A stretch of 64,000 bases of DNA, taken from contig WPIO01000162.1 in NCBI GenBank assembly GCA_009760855.2, forward strand, positions 312,001 to 376,000, in the 5' to 3' direction. This DNA comes from Cristatella mucedo (lineage: Eukaryota > Bryozoa > Phylactolaemata > Cristatellidae). Below the pieces are notes generated by a model. The model saw only the letters and a program-made list of their open reading frames with translations. It was not told where the DNA came from and searched no databases. This document shows positions 44,371-53,574 of this stretch, piece by piece; position 1 is the first letter of the stretch, and each line of letters begins with the position of its first letter. The translations under genes and the position numbers were made by a program.

Positions 44371-44879
44371 TACGTGTGTTCCGGTACCCCTTCACCACGG
44401 CATCCTTGCTACCATCAGGGGGCTCCTTAGCATCGACTATGACTGCATCCGTGCCATTGTGATGATTAGACCACACTAGCTCTTAGTGGATGTGAGTGTG
44501 CTTGATTGGGTGTGTCCATGTCGGGGTGAATGATGTGCTTCAATGGAAAAATTTTAATTCGTTATAACTGATCAAAATGATGGAAAATCAACCAATCCAA
44601 AGATCTGAAACTGGAACACGTTTGGGCAATTCTCCGACAGAATGCGTTTGCCTTGCCTAGCAGCAACTCTTCTCGTCTGTAAGATATCTGATCATCAGGG
44701 TGACGTTTAATTGGACGTCAAACTTACAAAAAATTGAATAATCGAAGGAAATTAATGGAAAAAAGGGACCGAGCTATTGAGTTACGTTGAATGTCGTATT
44801 TCTACTATAAATTAGGACAACATTTTTCGAATTCCACGCCTACCAGTGACGCACGTCTTGTCCGACTTTATTTGCATTA

Positions 44880-45405
44880 GTTGAGCAAGGATCTCTATAG
44901 GATTGCATACTGTTCTCTGGGTCTGGTGAGGCGTTCCAGAGTAGTGGCTTCACTATAGACTGCTGAGTGGCACATTAACTTGCCCTAAAGCTAATAACAT
45001 ATTGTTGATGGTAGTTGCACACAGCAGCAGCGGATAAATGCACCGTTAAAGCAGACCAGTTTGAATAATATTCGAAGGACTAGTTGTCTCTTTAGATTGG
45101 TATAGGAGCTTCGTGATGAAGTCATCCGTAAACACCTTGGTTCCAGACATGTGGTGCAGCAAGGTATTAAGGGTAATCATATAAGCTGTGCTGCCGCCCT
45201 CATTGTTTTGATCTTCAGAGTCTCTTCATTCTTCTTGAAAAAGAAGCTAGAGAAGCAATAAGGTAGATCATCCTTTTCAACAAAGACCTCAATGCATTCG
45301 AGCATCAGCTCTTGGTATCGTTTGATCGTTCGTGATTTTGGTAGTTTGAACAAATTAAATGAATAACATTTAAAAACACCATACTGAGCACATAAAGTGA
45401 GCATA
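44880..45405 (-). mobile_element. LINE-A linker to RT N-terminus fragment
   Basis: The minus-strand ORF 45,177-45,410 ends 'LECIEVFVEKDDLPYCFSSF' and 'FFKKNEETLKIKTMRAAAQL'. Equivalent to 30,280-30,725. Confidence 0.65.
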
Positions 45406-45485
45406 ATCATATTGTATCACTTAAAATATCGTTGACAACTTGGTGATGATTTCTGTGTGCAAAAATATCTGTTTTCATTCAATAG

Positions 45486-45638
45486 ATCCATCGAAAAAAC
45501 AATGGTGCCTGGAGAATAATTGGTTAGAGCCAAGTGACAGATTTTGGTGTAACACAAGCTATCAATGTACAGATCGACGTAACGTATGCGACGGCCGCCA
45601 GGATTGTAAAAATGGTGAAGATGAGCAAGATTGTCAAT
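45486..45638 (+). CDS. LDL-receptor class A domain exon C (phase 1-1)
   Basis: 153-bp exon, same length and splice positions as exon B: acceptor ctgttttcattcaatag, donor at|gtgagt, a stronger donor than in A or B. Encodes 'KKQWCLENNW', 'RFWCNTSYQC', 'NVCDGRQDCKNGEDEQDC' and ends 'QC'. All six canonical Cys are present plus one extra Cys two residues after the last (Gly in A and B), which would be unpaired or pair with a neighbouring module. Calcium-site acidic residues are intact. Phase 1-1 allows in-frame joining to exon B, the Ig exon and the TM exon. Confidence 0.78.
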
Positions 45639-45854
45639 GTGAGTGGAATTTATTTATCTATGTCAGTTAGGATTTACTCAAGCTGAATGTCTTGAATTAA
45701 AGGCTTTCCTATTCTGCAAGCAGTCACTTTCGGCAAGACAAACCAGGTCAGCCTCTTTTTTTTTAATTATGATTTACGAAAACGGGAGCTAACGCTATCC
45801 CATGAACCGTGTGCTGGCTACCAATGAGAAACGCTTAACCACTTGAACTAATGA

Positions 45855-46035
45855 ATTAATCCTAGATGATTAAACAGCCTCCTTTTTTATAGAGACAGAA
45901 GAGCCTTTACGGCTATCACAACCGCTTGCAGCTGCGATAAGGGATCGCCCACACAGGAATCAAACCCACGACCTCGGGATTGACGTCGTGAAAGCTACCG
46001 CCTTACCTAGTGTGCCATAACGGCTCACCGTTTGA
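45855..46035 (-). mobile_element. SINE-1, inserted only in the right copy
   Basis: Minus strand shows the full SINE-1: ggtgagccgttatggcacac, taggtaaggcggtagctttc, cgaggtcgtgggtttgattc, gcgatcccttatcgcagctg, gatagccgtaaaggctcttc and a short A-run end. The left copy has no SINE at the matching place (about 31,231), giving a filled and an empty site. Confidence 0.85.
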
Positions 46036-46894
46036 CTTTAATGTGAAATTAGTCAAAAATTATTGATACCGCTCTTCTAGCGTTAACAAGTTTCAACGTT
46101 CTTTGAAAATGTTTTTATTTTACACAGCTTCTAACATCAGCAGTAAACTACAGTACCCTCAGTTGGGGTTCTCTCACAACTATATATCTGCAGGTATTAT
46201 AGACGTCAAACAGGACACTTTGAAAGTGACCCCATATTGTAAATATTTGTCGTCTGATTTTTATATTGCATAGTATTGTCACAAATCCTCATTATTATTC
46301 AGGTATAAATGGTGTTTTGATTTCTTAAATGATTGAATTTGTTATCTGAACTGGTCATCGTAGACTTTTCTGTCGGAAGTAATTATATACGGTGTATTTA
46401 TACAACCAAGCCAGTAATTATAAATTAACTTCATTTAAATTGTCCCAGTTGACGGTCACCATTCTCGAATATATTTTACTTCAATTAGTGTGTGCATTAC
46501 AATCTCTTGCAAGCATCAGTAACCATCTCAAACACTTAAACTTTCCTTCAGTTGTCATAACGTCAGCTACATAAATCTTTTGTTGCGGTTCAATAACTCT
46601 TTTGCAACCACATTTCCATCAGTAACATAGCTTAGAAGCTATAGCCTTAGAACTACCCATACAGCCATTTTTATCCTCGGGATCACAAGCTCACATTGTT
46701 GAGTTTCAATTAAAAGTGTAACAACTGTCCAATATTACGACCCTCCAATCAACCTCGACATGGTGCAGTAGATTAAGCAACTAAAAGAGATTTAAGAGGT
46801 CGTAATCTCAACGGTGACAACCGTATCCTGGCTAGAACCGACTTGAACACAGCCAGTCAACCATTGTTCGGTGGGCAGGAGCTGTGGCTCTGTT

Positions 46895-46975
46895 AACTGC
46901 TCTGTGAGCTTTAAGGATCTTAGTTTAGCTTAGCTCAGCTTAGCTTAGCTAAGCTTTGCTTAGCTAATCTCAGAG
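46895..46975. repeat. (TTAGC)n-type cluster
   Basis: tagtttagcttagctcagct tagcttagctaagctttgct; equivalent to 32,134-32,196, with short palindromes and the same neighbour (RT fragment). Confidence 0.8.
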
Positions 46976-46998
46976 CTTTAAGCACTGATGACTGGTCT

Positions 46999-47700
46999 GT
47001 GGGTTATAAATGCTCTAACGGCTCTGCTAAGAAAATCCGAATTGGTTTTAGAACCAATCAATCCACCGAGATAGCATTGCTTAGGGTATACAGTGACCTA
47101 CTTAGGATTGTAGACCTGGGTAGATTGTTTCTGTCTGTCTTGCTCGATCTTTTGGCAGCTTTTGATAATATTGATCACAAAGTTCTTCGAGAGCTCCTCT
47201 CATCTCGCCTGGGCATCACTAGCATTGTTCTACGATGGTTCAGCTACTACATCAGTGGCAGACTTCAAGTATTGACGCGAATAGACGAAGTTCATCTGAG
47301 GTACCTCTGAAACATGAGGTTCCCCAGGGCTCCCTGCTAGGTACGGTTCTTTTCACGGTTTAAACTCTCCCTCTTGCTGATGTGATTGCCAAGCATTATC
47401 TAGGCTTACACTTTTATTCGGATGGCACTCAGTTGTACCATTGCTTTGATCCCTCCCAGCCTTCGAGCACCTCGAATTCTCTCAACTCACTTGCCTCATG
47501 TATTGATCACATCTGCACAGGGAAGGCAGCCAATCTTCTAAGACTTAGTGATGATAAAAGTAACTTACTAGTTATTGGCTAACCGTGTGTGATTTAGAAA
47601 TTGGGAAGGCTGATGCTCAAAATTGGCTCTGCCAGCATACCTCCTGTTGAATCAGCTTGCCACAGACACGTGCTACTACTTTTATGAATGACCTAAGACT
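46999..47700 (+). mobile_element. LINE-A RT core fragment
   Basis: The ORF 46,999-47,310 reads 'RIGFRTNQSTEIALLRVYSD', 'LLDLLAAFDNIDHKVLRELL', 'VLRWFSYYISGRLQVL'. The next frame has 'VPQGSLLGTVLF', and 47,382-47,582 has 'FYSDGTQLYHCFDPSQPSS'. The catalytic YADD is YSDG, so the second metal-binding Asp is lost. Better preserved than 32,235-32,880, but frameshifted at about 47,310. Confidence 0.9.
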
Positions 47701-47834
47701 GCAAGTTTAGTAGCAAAGACCCAGGCAGTAAAATGAGCGTAACATTGGTTCAATTTATTTACAATCTCGGGAGATTATTACAGATTTATTCTATCAGCTA
47801 TTTACTTTAAACTGTTTGAAGCTTTCAATGAATG

Positions 47835-48035
47835 GGTGGCCAGTGGTGACTGATAAAAGCAATCAGACGTATGCAGTTATCTGTGGCAGATCTGTGGCAG
47901 TTTGGCCCAGTCGTTAAGGTTGTTGCCCTGGTCCAAATCAAGCCAAGATCTTCGGCTCTTGCCCCGTGGGGTATGTTAAGCACCTAAATAGATATTAAGT
48001 TCTATTAGGGCGCTTTATAAAAGCATTATTCTTCG
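47835..48035 (+). mobile_element. SINE-2
   Basis: Marker tggccagtggtgactgataa, head gtttggcccagtcgttaagg, region cttgccccgtggggtatgtt and tail aatagatattaagttctatt agggcgctttat. Equivalent to 33,015-33,210. Confidence 0.75.
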
Positions 48036-48227
48036 AGCCGAGGACGAGTGCAAAGCTGCTTGGGTTTGGTCCCTTTGCATAGCAATTGGCTTCATCGGCA
48101 GATTTCTATCAGGAATTTGGCCGCTATTAGAGTGCACACCGTTGGATCCATTTTTTTATGGAGCTGTTGTTGACGTGCATCACAGTTCTCGAAACTGAAT
48201 ATCCTTCAAGTTCGCCTTTGATAAAGC

Positions 48228-48930
48228 CGAGAGCTTTCCCAATATCAAAACTTAGTTTTTAGTACTATTCATCCCGCCGTCTTTTTCTTTCCGATGCACC
48301 AATTTAAAAATGCTTAGATCTTTTTGGCAGATGAATTAGCTCACTTGTGTCATTGCTCTCAATGCTTATTGCACATTTAGTTATCTAGTATCGTTTTCAG
48401 CTTAACTACTGTGTTAATCTGTTTCTCACTTTACACCGTTTCTACCATCAGCATTAAACTATGGTAATCTTAATTAAAATTCTCTCAAAACGGTATATCT
48501 TCAGGCACTTTAAGCTTTAACCTGAAAACTTAGAAAGGGACCTCAGTTTTAAAATATTCGGGTCTCATTTTTCTATTGCCTACTGTTCTCAAAAGACTCT
48601 CATCGTAAATCAGATATATCTGGCGTTTTGATTGTGCAAATGATTTAACTATTCATATAAACTAACCGACGCGAAATCAGCTGCCACTAATACTTTTGTG
48701 AGCTCGCTTTAGATATAAAAGTAAGTGATAAGCCGTTTACCTGACAGAAATTTCCAGAGTTAGCGGTCACCGATTTCGAAAATATTTAACTTTAATTTTG
48801 TTATGCAAGAAAATCTCTTGCAAGATACAGTAACTTGTTAAAGTAATGATATTTTTGTTCCCTTATTGTAACATCAGGTACATAAGCCTTTAGTAGTAGT
48901 GCAGTATTTTCTTGGTGACCGGTTGTTTAT
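48228..48930 (+). repeat. Intron module without LDLa exon, right copy
   Basis: gataaagccgagagctttcc onward, equivalent to 33,390-34,110. More diverged than the 26,160 and 37,130 copies. Confidence 0.7.
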
Positions 48931-49029
48931 CCACAACCTAACATTTAACAGTGTTATGCTTGATGGCATTACGAAAGAAAATTACTTAATTAACCATGCC
49001 GCTTTATTAAAAGAAATCATCATCAACAT

Positions 49030-49295
49030 TGAATATGGTCAGGCCCCTATTTGTCAAAGCACTTAGTGGGTCCCTGTGGTTCGACGTTTATGTGCTTATG
49101 GGTGGTGACATCGTACATGCTACGACTAACCACACCTGTATTTTCACCCTGTGCATGCCACCCCAAACCGTAACACTAACAGTTCAATCTTTTTTCCTTT
49201 TCCGAAAATTTTAAGTTCCTAGAAAGAGATTAATTTTTCTGAAAGTGGTTTTATAAGTGCGTTGCTAATATTATTATTTTAATTATTATTGCAAG
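49030..49295 (+). mobile_element. LINE-A 3' UTR and tail
   Basis: Starts at the last RT codons (gcacttagtgggtccctgtg), then 3' UTR words and the tail aagttcctagaaagagatta with an ATT-rich end at 49,268-49,290. Confidence 0.8.
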
Positions 49296-49439
49296 GTAAT
49301 GGACGAATTGAACGTCCTGCAAGTACTGCATAAAAAAGGTTGTCGTGCGTTTTGTTAAGCAGGTGAACTCATTGAACTCCTCAATACTAGTCCCGGGTTG
49401 GTTCAAAACTCAGCAATTTAATAAAAAAAAGCGCATGAT

Positions 49440-50285
49440 ATTCAGAAGATTTGCAACTAGTTTGACGCACCACGGCAGTAAAATTTCAAAAGCTCCATTC
49501 AGAAGACTGCCTCTACAGCTAGCCATCACATGCGATCCCTATCCAAGATAAGAAGCTGTTTCCCACAGTGGCTTGTAAACAATTTAACTAGCTCTTTAGT
49601 TCTATCTCGGCTTGATTATTGTAATTCCCTTTTGGCTGGGCGACCAAAGAAAGCTATTATGCCACTACAGCGGATTATGAATATGGCTGCAAGGCTGGTC
49701 TTCAAGTCCCAGCGGTTTAAGCACGTGTCTCCTTTGCTGAAAGAGCTAGAATGGTTGCCGATTGAGCAAAGGATACAGAGCAAAGTTCATACGCTGACCT
49801 ACAAGGCCCGCCACGGCTTGGCTCCTTCATACCTGGCTGAACTGCTGAATCCGTTTCAGCCTGTTCGCGCCCTCAGGTCCTGTGTGGACAATAAATTAGC
49901 TGTCCCATTCCTCCGCTTAAAGACAGTTGGCGACAGAAGCTTTAGCTCTGCAGGTCCTAGACTTTGGAACTCGCTTCCACAATTCTTACGCAACGACATC
50001 TACTCTGCAACTGCCGACTATGGCACATCTTTTTCAAAGGTCCTGAACTGCTACTTCTATGCTACTCACTACCTCAACTGCTCTCCTAACTCTGCTATGC
50101 TTCCCACTTTCTCTTTGTTTCGTGAGACGAAGTCTGTTGGCTACCGAATGCGTACCGAAAGCCGCTTAGGCTGTGAGTGAGCTATACAAAACTCTCCTGC
50201 GTAACACCCACATGGTCTTTATGACTTTGTGGAGTTACTGACGTATATACATTACATTACATTACATTACATTACATTACCTTAT
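49440..50285 (+). mobile_element. LINE-B 3' end, best copy, with (ATTAC)n tail
   Basis: Best LINE-B copy. The ORF 49,530-50,180 (216 codons) includes 'LVLSRLDYCNSLLAGRPKKA', 'LQRIMNMAARLVFKSQRF', 'LLKELEWLPIEQRIQSKV', 'YKARHGLAPSYLAELL', 'VGDRSFSSAGPRLWNSLP' and ends 'RTESRLGCE'. This is the RT C-terminal domain of a CR1/L2-superfamily element distinct from LINE-A. The 3' UTR is only about 65 bp (gctatacaaaactctcctgc...) followed by (ATTAC)n at 50,249-50,281. It lacks the RT core, so it is a 5'-truncated insertion. Confidence 0.9.
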
Positions 50286-50574
50286 TTGAAAGAGCAAGAG
50301 GCACTATGCCTCGCTTGAGCAAGGATGAGGTACGAGCCGTAAGCTGGTTACAGTAAATTGCAACGTTACATTACATTGCGTAAAGGTGAGTAATAAAACA
50401 GCCTTTTTTATAACCAGTTTGACTTAGAATAATGCGGGGGAAAAGTCTCGTGGTTAAGAGAAAGTTGTTACTAAAAAGCCGTTGAGCGTTGCATTCTAGT
50501 GGAGCACAGGATCGTGTAGACCGAGTAAGTTGGTGGCATCAATTTTCTAAGGACATGATAGGGTCTTTTTATAA

Positions 50575-50710
50575 TTTAATTGTAGTGCACCCTGTGAGAA
50601 CCTAGTCTCGGTTCTAGCATTTCACATATACCATGGGACTTAAGGCCACGATCTAGGACAGACCTTTGTCGTGGCGAGCACCTTAACCGCTGGACCAAAC
50701 CAGCTCAAAA
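50575..50710 (-). mobile_element. SINE-2
   Basis: Minus strand: gagctggtttggtccagcgg, ttaaggtgctcgccacgaca, gatcgtggccttaagtccca (B-box degraded), tgtgaaatgctagaaccgag and tail taggttctcacagggtgcac. Confidence 0.75.
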
Positions 50711-51890
50711 TTGCATCATCAACAGTGATACTAGTATATCTGTTGATGGCGACACATTATTTTTGCTATTGAACGGAGGTGAAACATCTTTCCGCTAGCT
50801 GGGCGTACGCAAATTATGATTTGGGTGTGAAATTTTGACCTTAACCTCTGATTAGCAGCTCGATTTGTGATCATCGGATCTTCAGCGGACGGTGGGGCAC
50901 AGAGCTTAGGATAGGGTGCTACTGGGATGCTGGAATTAAGGTGTATGACTGTGCATGACGTTAGCCCAGCACCTCGCATCTAAAATGGTACAATATGAAT
51001 GATGCTAAGATAGCAGTTATATTAGTAGTCATCTCTTGCAGGCCAACTCTTTTATTAAAATTTGTCCCGACCAGTTTGCCTCTGTATAACAAGGTGTTAA
51101 TATAGGAGCTATTTCACTAGTCTGGAAGCATTAATTATTGAATTGCCAGAGAAACTTCCCTGTGCTCAAGAGTTTGTCTTGAGGAAAAAAGCGGAAATAT
51201 TTTAACTCACTTCCAAAGTTTCTCTTGCAACCATGGCATGAGACAAAACGTTCCCATGGTTTGCCTTATTTCACCAAAAAATCTTCGAACTCTGTTTACG
51301 GCTCTGGGAAAAATAGCGAAATGTATCTGGTAGGCTTACACAATGACTAGATCCTGCATAAAAATATACTTTTCGTCACTATTTCTTTTTCTCAGATAGA
51401 TAGATTATTACGTAAGTCTAACACATCTTCCTAACCTTTTCTTTCCGGTACCAGCAGGTGGCCTGTTATACCTGCTTTTCTGGTGAATGCGTCGATCCTA
51501 ACAGAAGGAAATTAAAAATGTTAACTATTACCGACTGACTAAAATGTATAGCAAATTGAATAAAACAACTATTTTAGACAAATTTTACGTTCAAAAAATT
51601 AAACAATAAAACCACAGAGTAGAATATTAAACTTTTCTTTCCAAACCGATTCAGTCCTATAATCAAAGATTCACATGTTGCCATTGGCCAAAATAAACCA
51701 CATCGCAATGCTCTTTCCTTGTTTAGAGATGCACGTGTTGTCATTTCGGGCTATAAAAATACATTAATATGTGTGCTGTAAAAGTGGACACATTAAATAT
51801 GTGTGCATATCCTGATACATGAATCAAACGTACTAGAATGTATTGAGATTAAGTTTATTATTTCATCGCCTTAGTTTTCTACTTTTCGGA
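50711..51890. other. Unassigned, probable intron
   Basis: No repeat family recognised. A polypyrimidine acceptor near 51,454 (tttctttccggtaccag) is followed by only a short hydrophobic frame. I treat it as intron upstream of the TM exon. Confidence 0.45.
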
Positions 51891-51892
51891 AG

Positions 51893-52039
51893 CTAAAAAA
51901 GGCTTCGAAGAAGGTTCTTCATCATGGCTTTGCAAGGAAATAACTGTTCTTGCCATGGCAATTGCCGCCGGAATTAGCATCGCTTTACTCGTGATTTCGT
52001 GGACAGTCTATGGAGTCAGGAAGTGTTTCAAGAAAACTG
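51893..52039 (+). CDS. Transmembrane-helix exon (phase 1-1)
   Basis: 147-bp open exon (49 codons) with acceptor ttttctacttttcggaag and donor gtatga, both phase 1. Translation: a polar juxtamembrane start 'AKKGFEEGSSSWLCKE', then about 24 hydrophobic residues ('VLAMAIAAGISIALLVISW') and a basic stop-transfer 'RKCFKKT'. This is a classic type I membrane anchor. No ORF starts here, so it must be an internal exon. It is the only clear TM segment in the window and lies downstream of the Ig and LDLa exons on the same strand and phase, so it may anchor the same protein. Confidence 0.65.
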
Positions 52040-52104
52040 GTATGATTAACTGTTTTGTAGCTTCTGAAAATAAAAGGTTTTAGCAACTACTGTTGCAAGG
52101 TTTA

Positions 52105-52535
52105 CTAGTAAAAACTTGAATCAATTAAAGAGGCTATACTTATTTTCTCTCCATAATCCTTTGGAGACCATGCTTTTAGTTCCTTTACTCCCGAAGCCTG
52201 GAACAGATTCTCTACTTGCGTCACAACATTGCCAGACTTGTCCACATTTAAAAAGATACTAAAAGCATATCTATTTATCACAGCATTTATTGGGTTCCTG
52301 TCATTTGTCCTTGGTCTGCTTATGGGTGCTGACACTGGGCATGCTTTCAATAACCATGCATGATTGCTGAGCTTGGGCATGTCATCCCAAACCATGCTGT
52401 TCTTTTTGCTTATTTACCATGCGACCACTAACCGTTCAATCGCGCTTCCTCTGCAGCAAATTTCCATTTATTATACAGAAATTAGGTGATCTGAGGGTAT
52501 TATATCGAAATTTTTTTCATTATCATCATTGGTAC
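52105..52535 (+). mobile_element. LINE-A 3' end fragment
   Basis: Reads 'NPLETMLLVPLLPKPGTD' out of frame for 'SFGDRAFSSYAPKAWN', then 'TFKKILKAYLFITAFIG', a 3' UTR and tail at about 52,470-52,500. It lies in the intron after the TM exon, same strand as the gene. Confidence 0.75.
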
Positions 52536-52776
52536 TATTTTATAAATTAATTAATAACAAATTGTTTGTTAGATATTGCATTTTTTTCTGATAGCCCCCA
52601 CAGCCGCTTGATGATTTCCGTAATTTTTCTTTTTATTTATTTTATATACAATGGCTATATTTTGCATCAATTATAACGAATGTAATCTCTAGAAGTTCAA
52701 GTCACTGCTAAGCATTTTATGTTCAGTGCTGCAAGCGTGGCCCTGTTTCAATAATTTATTCTCTTCCTCTTTTCAG

Positions 52777-52844
52777 GTCAACTACTAAGCATTTTTAAGC
52801 TTACATTGTCATGTTTTTCTACCAGAAGCTTCCATCGGCTTTAA
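52777..52844 (+). CDS. Possible terminal exon, short cytoplasmic tail
   Basis: Follows a very strong acceptor (ttattctcttcctcttttcag). If joined to the TM exon in phase 1, it reads 'GQLLSIFKLTLSCFSTRSFH' plus two residues and stops at TAA 52,842-52,844. The cytoplasmic tail would then be about 30 residues with no signalling motif. No nearby canonical polyadenylation signal was found, and a 22-codon frame is easily due to chance. Confidence 0.3.
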
Positions 52845-53065
52845 TTACTTCCTACGCATGCAATGTCGACCTGTATCCTCTCTTGCAGTCTTTCTTTCCA
52901 AAATGCATATTTGGCAGACAAGATTATAAAACAGCTGCAAATTAAACCACAGTATTGGTTTTAGGCAAACATAGTAATGTTTAGAAACAGGGTATTTTTA
53001 TATATAATTTCGCCTTCTCGGAAGCTATCCCACCGAACTGCTACCCCATTAATATAGGGCTCGTG

Positions 53066-53240
53066 GTGAGCCTTGATGGTACGCTAGGTAAGACGGTTGG
53101 TTTTTTTAACCTTGGTCCCGAGGTAGAGGGTTTGAATCTTTCCATCCTGGGCAAACCATTATTGCTATTGCAAATTGTAGTTATAGCCATCAATTTTCTT
53201 CTGTTTCTATACAAAAGAGGCTATTAAATCAAATCGTACC
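53066..53240 (+). mobile_element. SINE-1
   Basis: ggtgagccttgatggtacgc taggtaagacggttgg, B-box region gggtttgaatc, then gctattgcaaattgtagtta tagccatc and an AAAAGAGG-CTATTAAAT end. Complete length but diverged. Confidence 0.8.
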
Positions 53241-53344
53241 AACTATCGGTTTTAAATAATTTTGAGACTGTGCCTGAAGTCTCTTAATTGATGACATATG
53301 AAAAAAAATTGACATTGCTTCTGTTTCTGATATAGTCGCCTAGG

Positions 53345-53565
53345 TAAGTAAGCATTATTATTATTGTGCTCAATGGAGATTATTGGTTCTCCAGACGGTC
53401 AAGAAATGAGCGAAACTGCGTGTTCCTAGATTTTTCAATTTGAATGTTGAAGTCTCCAGCAATCATTAGCGGCCTGTCACTCACTAATATTTATCGAGGA
53501 ACTCGGAAAACTCCCCGATACAGAAGTTTAAACAGGCGAAGAGAGGTGGGCTCCTAACGCATTGA
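53345..53565 (-). mobile_element. Endonuclease fragment of a third LINE family
   Basis: The reversed sequence around 53,440-53,490 reads 'SDRPLMIAGDFNIQIEKSRN' with an intact GDFN metal-site motif, then 'TQFRSFL'. The surrounding residues differ from LINE-A, whose motif is RDFN, so this is another family or clade. An (ATT)n run sits at its 3' side (53,347-53,360). Confidence 0.6.
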
Positions 53566-53574
53566 CTGAGAGAC

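Larger units (their letters stand above)
41880..48930. repeat. Segmental duplication, right copy (about 7.0 kb)
   Basis: Counterpart of 27,270-34,110 with the same landmark order. Differences include the orientation of the dinucleotide array, an extra SINE-1 at 45,855-46,035, and a better RT fragment. Confidence 0.85.
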
